DNA of 11,960 bases from OPU3-GD-OMZ sp001901525 (GCA_963981505.1 CAXCEI010000041.1:1-11960), one strand, 5' to 3'; numbered from the stretch's first letter, positions 1 to 6,819 are shown. Made by a program: numbers and translations. The notes: generated from the letters alone by a model not told the origin.

Positions 1-36
1 AAAAGCCTTAAAAGCCTTAAAAGCCTTAAAAGCCTT
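1..36. repeat. Four perfect tandem copies of the 9-bp unit AAAAGCCTT upstream of metK
   Basis: The unit AAAAGCCTT occurs at 1-9, 10-18, 19-27 and 28-36 without a mismatch, and the metK ribosome binding site follows directly at 38-41. The array touches the window edge, so its true length is unknown. It lies where the 5' leader of the metK transcript is expected. Because it is non-coding, copy-number change would alter leader length or promoter spacing rather than a reading frame. That regulatory role is inference. Confidence 0.9.
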
Positions 37-50
37 TGGAGTAATACTTA

Positions 51-1211
51 ATGAGTAATAATTTTATTTTCACCTCAGAATCCGTTTCAGCAGGTCACCC
101 TGACAAGTTAGCTGATGCCGTATCCGATGCTATTTTAGATGCGGTTTTAGAACAAGACCCGACCTCTCGGGTTGCTTGTGAGACGATGGTTAAAACCGGG
201 ATGGTTATTCTGGCCGGTGAAATTACCACCCATGCGGTGATCGATACCGAAGCTGTGGTTCGAGAAACGGTTAAAGCGATTGGCTATGATAATCCGGAAT
301 GCGGTTTTGATGGTAATACCTGTGCCGTACTGAATGCAATTGGTAAACAATCCCCTGATATTGCCATGGGTGTTGATGATAGCGACGATCATGAACAAGG
401 TGCTGGCGACCAAGGTTTAATGTTTGGCTATGCCAGCAATGAAACCGATGTGTTAATGCCCGCCCCGATTACTTACTCGCACCGTCTGGTCAAACGCCAA
501 GCAGAATTATTATTAAATAAAACCCTACCGTGGTTACGTCCAGATGCGAAAAGTCAGGTGACCTTCCGCTATGAGAACAATCAACCGGTTGCAGTGGATG
601 CTGTGGTGTTATCGACACAACATTCACCTGATATTAGTCAGCGGGAATTACATGAAGCAGTGATGGATGAGATTATTTTACCGGTACTGCCGGCGGAATG
701 GTTACACCGGGAAACAAAATATCTGATTAACCCAACGGGACAGTTTATTATTGGCGGCCCTGTTGGTGATTGCGGATTAACGGGACGTAAAATCATTGTC
801 GATACTTATGGTGGTATGGCACGTCATGGCGGCGGAGCCTTTAGTGGTAAAGACCCTTCAAAAGTCGATCGTTCAGCCGCTTATATGAGCCGTTATGTGG
901 CTAAGAATATTGTCGCAGCCGGTCTTGCCGAGCGATGTGAAATTCAAGTTTCTTATGCGATTGGTGTGGCCGAGCCGACCTCGATTAGTGTTGAGACGTT
1001 TGGTACCGGTGTCATCAGTGAAGATCGTTTAGTTGTTTTGGTTAGAGATCATTTTGATCTTCGCCCCAAAGGCTTAATTGCGATGCTGGATCTGTTAAAG
1101 CCTATTTATGGTACTACGGCTGCATACGGGCATTTTGGCCGTACCGAAGACAGTTTCAGTTGGGAAAAAACCGATAAAGCCGATGCCTTGTGCATTGCTG
1201 CAGGAATCTAA
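51..1211 (+). CDS. metK: S-adenosylmethionine synthase (methionine adenosyltransferase)
   Basis: This cytoplasmic enzyme makes S-adenosylmethionine (SAM) from methionine and ATP, releasing phosphate and pyrophosphate. The 386 residues match the usual bacterial length (384 in E. coli). The N-terminal GHPDK motif (15-19) carries the catalytic His16 and metal-binding Asp18. Family signature GAGDQG is at 117-122 and the glycine-rich phosphate loop GGGAFSGKD at 260-268. The ATG start has a GGAG ribosome binding site at 38-41, nine bases upstream, and the N-terminus aligns with family members without an extension. It leads a forward cluster with ahcY 39 bases downstream and metF after that, so the product's methyl-donor cycle is encoded in order. 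The promoter and any riboswitch would lie left of the window. Identification is firm. Confidence 0.98.
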   Translation: MSNNFIFTSESVSAGHPDKLADAVSDAILDAVLEQDPTSRVACETMVKTGMVILAGEITTHAVIDTEAVVRETVKAIGYDNPECGFDGNTCAVLNAIGKQSPDIAMGVDDSDDHEQGAGDQGLMFGYASNETDVLMPAPITYSHRLVKRQAELLLNKTLPWLRPDAKSQVTFRYENNQPVAVDAVVLSTQHSPDISQRELHEAVMDEIILPVLPAEWLHRETKYLINPTGQFIIGGPVGDCGLTGRKIIVDTYGGMARHGGGAFSGKDPSKVDRSAAYMSRYVAKNIVAAGLAERCEIQVSYAIGVAEPTSISVETFGTGVISEDRLVVLVRDHFDLRPKGLIAMLDLLKPIYGTTAAYGHFGRTEDSFSWEKTDKADALCIAAGI

Positions 1212-1250
1212 TCTCGCAAGTCATCGATTAAAAAATATAAGGATTGTTTA

Positions 1251-2537
1251 ATGTCAGATTATAAAGTTGCCGATATTACTTTGGCTGAATGGGGCCGTAA
1301 GGAAGTTAATATTGCTGAAACGGAAATGCCGGGTCTTATGGCTTTGCGGGAAGAATTTGGTGCACAACAACCTCTAAGAGGGGCAAGAATTGCCGGTTGT
1401 TTACATATGACCATTCAAACGGCCGTATTGATTGAAACATTAACGGCACTCGGCGCTGAAGTGCGTTGGTCTTCATGTAATATCTTTTCGACGCAAGACC
1501 ATGCGGCAGCGGCCATGGCGGTGGCGGGGATTCCGGTTTTTGCCTGGAAAGGTGAAACAGAAGAAGAAGCCGAATGGTGTATTGAACAAACGATTATCGG
1601 TACGGAAGGTTGGCGTCCGAATATGATTTTGGATGACGGCGGGGATTTAACCGTCATGATGCATGAAAAATTTCCAGAATTGATGACCGATGTTAAAGGC
1701 TTGTCAGAAGAAACCACCACCGGCGTGTTGCGCTTGTATGAGATGGTGGCTAAAGGCGCTTTAAAAGTGCCGGCCTTTAATGTCAATGATTCTGTGACTA
1801 AATCGAAGTTTGATAATCTCTATGGTTGTCGTGAATCATTAGTAGACGGTATTAAGCGAGCCACGGATGTGATGGTGGCCGGTAAAATTGCCATAGTGTG
1901 TGGTTATGGCGATGTCGGTAAAGGGTGTGCTCAATCATTACGCGGTTTAGGTGCCACGGTTTGGGTTACTGAAATTGACCCGATTTGTGCGCTGCAAGCA
2001 TCGATGGAAGGTTACCGTGTCGTGACTATGGAAGAAGCCGCTCCAATGGGTAATATCTTTGTGACGGCAACCGGTAACTTTAATGTCATTACCCACGATC
2101 ATATGGTTGCGATGAAAAATGAGGCGATTGTTTGTAACATCGGTCATTTTGATTCTGAGATCGAAATTTCTGCATTACGTCGTTATACCTGGGAGAACAT
2201 TAAGCCACAGGTTGACCATGTTATTTTTCCAGACGGTAAGCGTATAACCGTTCTAGCAGAAGGGCGATTGGTTAATTTAGGTTGTGCAACCGGTCACCCG
2301 AGTTTTGTGATGTCGAATTCATTTTGTAACCAAGTCTTAGCACAAATGGAGTTATGGGCGAATGCCGGTGACTATGAGGCTAAAGTTTATATTCTGCCTA
2401 AGATTTTAGATGAAAAAGTAGCGCGCTCGCATTTAAAACAATTGGGTGTGAATTTGACTGAATTAACCCAAGCGCAAGCAGATTATTTAAATATTCCGAC
2501 AGAAGGGCCTTATAAGCCTGATCATTATCGTTACTAA
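1251..2537 (+). CDS. ahcY: S-adenosylhomocysteine hydrolase (adenosylhomocysteinase)
   Basis: This NAD-dependent cytoplasmic enzyme reversibly splits S-adenosylhomocysteine (SAH), the inhibitory by-product of methyltransferases, into adenosine and homocysteine. Visible features are the substrate-side motif around His52 (GCLHMT), signature SCNIFSTQDHAAAA (75-88), Asp128-Asp129, the Glu153-Glu154 pair, the Lys184/Asp188 pair in TKSKFDNLYG, the Rossmann loop GYGDVGKG (218-225), and the canonical C-terminus ending KPDHYRY. At 428 residues it is the short form, without the roughly 40-residue insertion found in many proteobacterial, mycobacterial and plant homologues; the chain runs straight from MMHEKFPEL to GLSEETTTGV. 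AAGGA at 1239-1243 supports the ATG. It sits between metK and metF, as expected for a methyl-cycle operon, and implies SAH recycling by hydrolase rather than only by Pfs/LuxS. Confidence 0.97.
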   Translation: MSDYKVADITLAEWGRKEVNIAETEMPGLMALREEFGAQQPLRGARIAGCLHMTIQTAVLIETLTALGAEVRWSSCNIFSTQDHAAAAMAVAGIPVFAWKGETEEEAEWCIEQTIIGTEGWRPNMILDDGGDLTVMMHEKFPELMTDVKGLSEETTTGVLRLYEMVAKGALKVPAFNVNDSVTKSKFDNLYGCRESLVDGIKRATDVMVAGKIAIVCGYGDVGKGCAQSLRGLGATVWVTEIDPICALQASMEGYRVVTMEEAAPMGNIFVTATGNFNVITHDHMVAMKNEAIVCNIGHFDSEIEISALRRYTWENIKPQVDHVIFPDGKRITVLAEGRLVNLGCATGHPSFVMSNSFCNQVLAQMELWANAGDYEAKVYILPKILDEKVARSHLKQLGVNLTELTQAQADYLNIPTEGPYKPDHYRY

Positions 2538-2545
2538 TCAAGTTT

Positions 2546-3394
2546 ATGGATTCTCAGAAAAAATATCCACGACATTTTAGTTGTGAATTTTTCCCGCCTA
2601 AAACGGAGGCGGGTGCGGCGAACTTGGTCACGGTTCAGGCGCAATTGGCGCGGATTAATCCGGACTTCTTCTCGGTGACTTTTGGCGCCGGTGGCTCGAC
2701 CCGTGATAAAACAATGGAAGCGGTTGTTGCTATTCAGCGATCAGGCCGTCAGGCGGCACCGCATTTGTCTTGTGTGGCGTCAACAAAAGGCAGTATTCGT
2801 AAGGTTTTACGTAGTTACCAAGAGCAAGGTATTGCTAAGATTGTGGCGCTACGTGGAGATATGCCTTCAGGTGTCTTGTCGGCAGGTGAATTTCGTTATG
2901 CCAATGAATTAGTTGAATTTATCAGAGCTGAGACCGGAGACCATTTTGAGATTCATGTCGCCGCTTACCCAGAAGTTCATCCGCAAGCCCGTAATGGGCA
3001 AGACGATTTAATTAACTTTAAGCGTAAGGTTGATGCCGGGGCGAATACAGCCATCACGCAATATTTTTATACCGCGGAAGCGTATTTCTCTTTTGTAGAC
3101 GATTGTGAAAAACAGGGCATTGATTTACCCATTATTCCAGGGATTATGCCGATTAATAACTATACGCAGTTATCGCGTTTTTCTGAAATGTGTGGTGCTG
3201 AGATTCCACGTTGGCTACGCAAACGCTTAGAAACTTTTGGCGATGACCGGGAATCGATTCAAGCGTTAGGCATTGAGGTGGTGAGTGAATTGTGTCAGCG
3301 ACTATTGGATCATGGTGCGCCGGGGTTGCATTTTTACACTATGAACCAATCAGCACCCACGTTGCGTATTTTTGATAATTTACATAGCGATTAA
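2546..3394 (+). CDS. metF: 5,10-methylenetetrahydrofolate reductase
   Basis: This FAD enzyme of the TIM-barrel MetF family reduces 5,10-methylene- to 5-methyl-tetrahydrofolate, the methyl donor for methionine synthase. Near the N-terminus is SCEFFPPKT with the conserved Glu14 (E. coli Glu28). Other landmarks are FGAGGST (47-52 region), LRGDMP with Asp105 (E. coli Asp120), AAYPEVHP (139-146), ITQYFY (170-175), IPGIMPI (197-203) and the C-terminal HFYTMN. The 282 residues are slightly shorter than the E. coli protein, mostly at the N-terminus. It starts 8 bases after the ahcY stop with no recognisable Shine-Dalgarno sequence, so translation coupled to ahcY is likely (inference). No methionine synthase gene lies in the window, so homocysteine methylation must be encoded elsewhere. 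Confidence 0.96.
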   Translation: MDSQKKYPRHFSCEFFPPKTEAGAANLVTVQAQLARINPDFFSVTFGAGGSTRDKTMEAVVAIQRSGRQAAPHLSCVASTKGSIRKVLRSYQEQGIAKIVALRGDMPSGVLSAGEFRYANELVEFIRAETGDHFEIHVAAYPEVHPQARNGQDDLINFKRKVDAGANTAITQYFYTAEAYFSFVDDCEKQGIDLPIIPGIMPINNYTQLSRFSEMCGAEIPRWLRKRLETFGDDRESIQALGIEVVSELCQRLLDHGAPGLHFYTMNQSAPTLRIFDNLHSD

Positions 3395-3492
3395 TTATCC
3401 TGCTCGGAGTTTTTAACGTTGGCGGGTTTTTTAGTAGTCGGCGTCTTTGTAATTTAAAGATTTGCTGTTCTTCATTTCCCTTGTAGATTGTC

Positions 3493-4224
3493 ATGCGTAT
3501 CTCACGAATTCATGTTGCTTCTCCTCTCGTTTTACACGAAAAATTCCGTTTGGAAGAAGAGGCGGCGCATTATGTGCGTTCTGTTTTACGGTTAAAGGTT
3601 GGTGCCGACGTGCTCCTTTTCAATGATGACGGCTATGAGTTTAAAGCTGAGTTTATAGAAGTCACGCGCAAAGCCGTTGTTGTAAAGATAAATGAGGCGG
3701 TTCAAAGGAAAACAGAATCTAGATTATGGATTAATTATGGTTTGGCAATTTCGCGTTCAGATCACATGGACTTTGCCATTCAAAAAGCGGTTGAATTGGG
3801 TGTGAGTGAAATAACGCCATTGCTAACAGCGCGTAGTGTGGTTCGATTGAAGCCTGAAAATAGGCATAAAAAGTGTGCACATTGGCAGCGCATTGCACAG
3901 AATGCAGCCGAACAAAGCGGTCGGCAATTTGTTCCTAAAATACATCTGCCGACTGAACTGGAAGCATGGGTTAATCCGTTAGAAGGGTTTAAAATTCTGT
4001 TAGAACCGACGGCAAGGCAGACTTTAGGTGACTTATCCCCGGAATCACAGAAGGTGACAGTATTGTCGGGCCCAGAGGGCGGTTTTACTGCCGAGGAGAT
4101 TAAATGGGCTTTAGCCGCTGGTTTTGTTGCTGTTCGTTTGGGGCCTCGAATATTACGGACTGAAACAGCGGCGTTAGCAGTGTTAACTTCGGTGCAGTTA
4201 CTTTGGGGTGATTTAAGCGATTAG
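3493..4224 (+). CDS. rsmE: 16S rRNA m3U1498 methyltransferase
   Basis: RsmE uses SAM to methylate N3 of U1498 in 16S rRNA, near the decoding centre of the 30S subunit. It has an N-terminal PUA-like RNA-binding part (about 1-75, opening MRISRIHVASPL, typical of the family) and a C-terminal SPOUT knotted domain. The SPOUT motifs are clear: LLEPT (169-173), LSGPEGGF (191-198) and RLGPRILRTETAAL (215-228), the last forming the knot and SAM pocket. The 243 residues match the usual length. The start agrees with the family N-terminus, but I see no Shine-Dalgarno sequence before it. A 98-base spacer separates it from metF, with a run of T at 3426-3432 but no convincing hairpin, so it may be read through from the methyl-cycle operon or have its own promoter. 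Its stop shares bases with the yajQ stop on the other strand. Confidence 0.95.
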   Translation: MRISRIHVASPLVLHEKFRLEEEAAHYVRSVLRLKVGADVLLFNDDGYEFKAEFIEVTRKAVVVKINEAVQRKTESRLWINYGLAISRSDHMDFAIQKAVELGVSEITPLLTARSVVRLKPENRHKKCAHWQRIAQNAAEQSGRQFVPKIHLPTELEAWVNPLEGFKILLEPTARQTLGDLSPESQKVTVLSGPEGGFTAEEIKWALAAGFVAVRLGPRILRTETAALAVLTSVQLLWGDLSD

Positions 4225-4703
4225 TCTCTAAAGTTGTCAAATTGTAGAGGCATCTCTAGTTTTTCTTCTTTAAGTAATTGAATGACTTGTTGTAGGTCAT
4301 CTCTTTTTTTACCGGTTACGCGAACTTTCTCCCCTTGTATGGCGGCCTGAACTTTAAGTTTTTTATTCTTAATTAATTTAACAATTTTTCGTGCTAAAGG
4401 TGTATCAAGGCCTTGTTTAAGGGTTGTTTCTTGATGCGCTGTTTTGCCGGTTATTTGTGCTTCTGCTGTTTCCAAACAGGCCGTATTTATACCGCGTTTT
4501 GTTAGTTTCATTTGTACAATATCAAGCATTTGTTGGAGTTGGAAGTCGTTTTCAGCAAATGACTTAATGATGTTATCATTAAATTCAAATTTAGCACCCG
4601 AGCCTTTAAAGTCAAAACGTGTGGTGACTTCACGGTTAGCTTGATCAACAGCATTGTTTGCTTCATGGTGATCAAATTCAGAAACTATATCAAAAGAAGG
4701 CAT
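4221..4703 (-). CDS. yajQ: YajQ family nucleotide-binding protein (UPF0234)
   Basis: A small cytoplasmic protein of the YajQ/UPF0234 family. Members have two ferredoxin-like domains and bind nucleic acid or nucleotides; a Xanthomonas homologue is reported to bind cyclic di-GMP. The precise role here is not shown by the sequence. The N-terminus MPSFDIVSEFD followed by NAVDQANREVTTRFDFKG (17-34) is the family hallmark. Also typical are KRGI (69-72), VQAAIQGEKVRVTGKKRDDLQ (118-138) and the ending LPLQFDNFRD-like tail (here MPLQFDNFRD). The 160 residues match the family. It is transcribed against rsmE and their stop codons overlap by four bases (4221-4224). It diverges from the lipoprotein gene. 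No strong Shine-Dalgarno sequence precedes its ATG, but the start fits the family exactly. Confidence 0.95.
   Translation of the reverse strand: MPSFDIVSEFDHHEANNAVDQANREVTTRFDFKGSGAKFEFNDNIIKSFAENDFQLQQMLDIVQMKLTKRGINTACLETAEAQITGKTAHQETTLKQGLDTPLARKIVKLIKNKKLKVQAAIQGEKVRVTGKKRDDLQQVIQLLKEEKLEMPLQFDNFRD
4245..4265 (+). terminator. Weak hairpin plus T-rich tail, possible rsmE terminator
   Basis: TAGAG (4245-4249) can pair with CTCTA (4254-4258) across a GCAT loop, followed by G and a T-rich stretch beginning TTTTT at 4260. It lies about 20 bases past the rsmE stop, inside the 3' coding part of yajQ. The stem has only five pairs, two of them G-C. A second CTCTA at 4226-4230 could compete for the same TAGAG. 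It is therefore a weak candidate, and coding constraint on yajQ may explain it. Confidence 0.25.
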
Positions 4704-4755
4704 AAGCTAAGGGTTATAAAAGTAACAATAAAGTGTCACTATAAGGGAGTTTTTT

Positions 4756-4785
4756 ATGATATTCAAATTCAGAAAAAAGAAATAG
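4756..4785 (+). CDS. Nine-codon ORF (MIFKFRKKK) with strong ribosome binding site, possible leader peptide
   Basis: ATG at 4756 follows AAGGGAG (4743-4749) at a good distance of six bases, the best Shine-Dalgarno match in this neighbourhood. The frame ends at TAG (4783-4785) after nine codons, and the lipoprotein ATG begins four bases later at 4790, in the +1 frame. The lipoprotein start itself has only an A-rich, weak ribosome binding site. The short frame may deliver ribosomes to the lipoprotein by coupling, or may be the original start of the lipoprotein displaced by an indel in the A-rich run at 4773-4782. Either reading is inference; the peptide is too short to recognise. Confidence 0.3.
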   Translation: MIFKFRKKK

Positions 4786-4789
4786 ATTC

Positions 4790-5503
4790 ATGGGGTACAA
4801 TTGTCAGGTTAGATTGTTTAGTTGCCGGTTTTTGCTAGCATTTTGTATAGTACTATTAACGGCTTGTTCGTCGGTCGTTAAGCAGAATGGATTACTGAGT
4901 AGTTCTGAGTTTAAAATGGCTTCGGTTGTTAAAACGGATATTAACTTAGTAACAGAAACGCATCAAAAAATTGTTTTTTTGGCTTTAAAAGAGTTGGCGC
5001 TAAAACTATATAAACGAAATCCGAGTGAGTGGCGTAAAGGTGGCTATCAGGGGGCGGAGGAAGCGGTCACTGAATTGGTTAAGTTTCCTTTTATGTCGAT
5101 TAATGACATGAAAAGTATTGATTGTATTTGGTTAAGTGTTGATGATGGCTTTGAAGGTGACCGGGTACAAGCTTTTATTGCCGGATTGCAGACTATGATT
5201 TTTGAGGCTTATCAGAGTCAGCGAGAGTTTTATATGATTGACTTTTTGGATGCTCAGAAGCTCTATAATAGCGCCCGTAATGTGGAAGTAGCCTCTTGGT
5301 TGATTCGTACAAAACAGTCAGCCTCTGGGGCGGTGTTTTTAGTCAGTTCCGGCGATGCTGAAGAGGTGAATCTAAGTTTTGAACGCTTGTTTGGGAAAAT
5401 AATTAATGCTCAGGATATGATTGCTCAGATTATGGCTAATAGACAGCACCGTGTGCTTAAGTCGGCTTTGCAGTCTATGGTGACAGCATTTATTCCAATT
5501 TAG
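4790..5503 (+). CDS. Conserved hypothetical lipoprotein of unknown function
   Basis: A 237-residue protein with a bacterial lipoprotein signal: basic residues Arg8 and Arg13, a hydrophobic stretch 14-23, and lipobox Leu23-Thr24-Ala25-Cys26. Ser27 after the cysteine fits outer-membrane sorting under the usual Asp+2 rule. The mature part has no catalytic motif that I recognise. Distinctive blocks are RNPSEWRKGG (76-85), GDRVQAFIAGL (123-133), LYNSARNVEVASWL (158-171) and NLSFERLFGK (194-203). The overall pattern resembles, from memory, uncharacterised proteobacterial proteins. The ATG at 4790 lacks a good Shine-Dalgarno sequence; TTG at 4814 (residue 9) would keep a shorter signal peptide, and a nine-codon ORF just upstream has the strong site. 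The gene diverges from yajQ, and its 3' end overlaps that of cca by 14 bases. The reading frame is credible; the function is unknown. Confidence 0.8.
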   Translation: MGYNCQVRLFSCRFLLAFCIVLLTACSSVVKQNGLLSSSEFKMASVVKTDINLVTETHQKIVFLALKELALKLYKRNPSEWRKGGYQGAEEAVTELVKFPFMSINDMKSIDCIWLSVDDGFEGDRVQAFIAGLQTMIFEAYQSQREFYMIDFLDAQKLYNSARNVEVASWLIRTKQSASGAVFLVSSGDAEEVNLSFERLFGKIINAQDMIAQIMANRQHRVLKSALQSMVTAFIPI

Positions 5504-6725
5504 GGCAGGTTTTATAAAAGTCAGTAATTGCTTGGATTCTGGATTGGTAAATAGCTTCGCCAACTTGTGGACCTTTCAATGAACCGGAAGTAAATAGGTC
5601 GGTATTTATTGCTAATGCGGCTTGTTGAGCACTTTGAATAAAGGATGCCTGCGGGTAAGGTTCGTTTTCAAGACCCGTTCGACCTTTCGCATCAGCCTCA
5701 CACGCGAGTAAAAATTTTTTTAACGTGTTGTCTTTTTTAAAGGCACCGATATTCAGTAACATTTCTGCCAGTGTTTCAGGTTTAAGGTGCATCACTTTAT
5801 GAGCAGATGTGTGGTGTAGCATGACGTGTTGAGCAAGTGCTTTATATGATTTGGGTATTCGTAGTCGCTGGCAAAGTTGTTTTAAGATAGGCAGGCCGCC
5901 TGATTCGTGTCCTCTATGACTGGGCCAGTTGCTGGGTGAAGTCTTCGCTTTACCTAAGTCATGGACTAAAGCGGCAAAACGGGTTGCTGGGTCTGTTGTT
6001 AATTGAGCAGCCTGATCAACCGTTAATAAAGCATGAATGCCGGTGTCAATTTCGGGGTGATATTTTTTGGGCTGTGGAACTCCGAAAAGTTCATTTATTT
6101 CTGGGAAAATAATCGCTAACGAACCACAATTTTTGAGTGTTTTAAAAAAACAAGAAGGCTGGTCTTCAGTTAAGGCCTTGTGCGTTTCAGTCCAGACTCG
6201 TTCGGGTACAAGGTGGCTAATTTCGCCTTGTTGAACCATTTGTTGCATTAATAAACGTGTCTCATCAGCTATTTGAAAGCCCAAGTGGGCATAGCGTGCA
6301 GCGAAGCGAGCGATGCGTAAAACTCTGACGGGGTCTTCATTAAATGCAGGCGAAACATGGCGAAGGATTCGGTTCTTAAGATCCTTTTGGCCGCCATATG
6401 GATCGATTAATTGACCCGATGATGAGAGTGCAATGGCATTGATTGTCAGGTCGCGGCGAATAAGGTCCTGTTCTAGAGTAACCTCCGGTGCGGTGTGAAA
6501 GTTAAAGCCAGTGTAACCGGGCGCAATTTTTCGCTCGGTTCTTGCTAAAGCGTATTCTTCTCGCGTTTTGGGGTGTAAAAAAACGGGGAAATCTTTACCG
6601 ACGGGAATAAATTTTTGGGCGACCATCGATTCAGGGGATTCTCCGATAACAACCCAGTCTTTTTCAGTAAAAGGATAATTTAAAAGTTTATCGCGGACAG
6701 CGCCGCCAACGAGGTAAGTTTTCAA
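5490..6725 (-). CDS. cca: Multifunctional CCA-adding enzyme (tRNA nucleotidyltransferase with HD domain)
   Basis: It adds or repairs the 3'-terminal CCA of tRNAs using CTP and ATP. It is a class II nucleotidyltransferase: GGAVRD (7-12), the metal-binding loop EKDWVV (21-26), RRDLTINA (90-97) and DPVRVLRIARFAAR (131-144). A C-terminal HD domain with His223 and HDLGK (255-259) gives the E. coli-type phosphatase/phosphodiesterase module. The 411 residues match E. coli (412) and align from the first residue. Position 21 is Glu where E. coli has Asp21; Asp23 is kept. I regard this as a tolerated carboxylate change rather than loss of function. The start codon is TTG, chosen because the family N-terminus (MKxYLVGGAVRD) begins exactly there and AAGGA precedes it. 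The gene is convergent with the lipoprotein gene (14-base overlap) and divergent from the permease gene. Confidence 0.97.
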   Translation of the reverse strand: MKTYLVGGAVRDKLLNYPFTEKDWVVIGESPESMVAQKFIPVGKDFPVFLHPKTREEYALARTERKIAPGYTGFNFHTAPEVTLEQDLIRRDLTINAIALSSSGQLIDPYGGQKDLKNRILRHVSPAFNEDPVRVLRIARFAARYAHLGFQIADETRLLMQQMVQQGEISHLVPERVWTETHKALTEDQPSCFFKTLKNCGSLAIIFPEINELFGVPQPKKYHPEIDTGIHALLTVDQAAQLTTDPATRFAALVHDLGKAKTSPSNWPSHRGHESGGLPILKQLCQRLRIPKSYKALAQHVMLHHTSAHKVMHLKPETLAEMLLNIGAFKKDNTLKKFLLACEADAKGRTGLENEPYPQASFIQSAQQAALAINTDLFTSGSLKGPQVGEAIYQSRIQAITDFYKTCPKLE

Positions 6726-6736
6726 GATCGGTTAGG

Positions 6737-6741
6737 TCCTT
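6737..6741 (-). promoter_or_regulatory. Ribosome binding site AAGGA for the TTG start of cca
   Basis: On the reverse strand AAGGA, preceded by further A residues, lies 11 bases before the TTG at 6725-6723. No ATG or GTG fits both this site and the conserved N-terminus, so it supports TTG initiation. Confidence 0.6.
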
Positions 6742-6753
6742 TTTTCTATAGAA

Positions 6754-6804
6754 ATCATTTTATGTTAATTCGCTGTTTTCAGGTAGAAGAATGTATAAAA
6801 TGAT
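6754..6804. promoter_or_regulatory. Perfect 10-bp inverted repeat in the cca/permease divergent intergenic region
   Basis: ATCATTTTAT (6754-6763) and ATAAAATGAT (6795-6804) are exact reverse complements separated by 31 bases. Each arm therefore reads ATAAAATGAT toward its own gene, ending 25 to 29 bases before the respective TTG start. The forward arm extends to TATAAAAT (6794-6801), which resembles a sigma-70 -10 box. Mirror-image -10 elements of two divergent promoters is the simplest reading. A dimeric regulator's operator is an alternative. No good -35 hexamer stands out for either side. Confidence 0.45.
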
Positions 6805-6812
6805 ATCAGTAG

Positions 6813-6819
6813 AGGAGGT
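6813..6819 (+). promoter_or_regulatory. Strong ribosome binding site AGGAGGT for the permease gene
   Basis: AGGAGGT is a near-perfect anti-Shine-Dalgarno match. From the end of AGGAGG (6818) there are 10 bases to TTG at 6829 and 19 bases to the in-frame ATG at 6838. The spacing favours TTG as the true start. Confidence 0.75.

Noticed and set aside
1..36. Start of a CRISPR array
   Set aside because: The units are only nine bases and directly contiguous, with no spacers.
147..413. An 88-codon reverse ORF within metK, and similar reverse ORFs within ahcY, guaB and guaA
   Set aside because: They are antisense to strongly conserved coding regions and have no recognisable protein features; they look like shadows of codon bias.
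1212..1250. Possible SAH or SAM riboswitch between metK and ahcY
   Set aside because: The gap is only 39 bases and shows a simple ribosome binding site without the paired helices such an element needs.
3395..3440. Terminator after metF suggested by the run TTTTTT following GGCGGG
   Set aside because: No upstream complement to GGCGGG forms a stem; only three-base pairings are available nearby.
4773..4779. A AAA AAG slippery heptamer in the correct register of the nine-codon ORF, as in dnaX -1 frameshifting
   Set aside because: A -1 shift enters the frame ending at 4838, not the lipoprotein frame, which needs +1. No stimulatory hairpin is evident downstream.
4641..4838. A 65-codon forward ORF running from inside yajQ to the lipoprotein start
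   Set aside because: It begins antisense to the conserved N-terminus of yajQ, overlaps the lipoprotein signal peptide in another frame, and has no motif or supporting ribosome binding site.
6657..6662. Loss of a catalytic aspartate in cca (Glu21 where E. coli has Asp21)
   Set aside because: Glu can still ligate the metal, Asp23 and all other motifs are intact, and from memory Glu occurs at this position in other Cca proteins. It is not evidence of an inactive enzyme.
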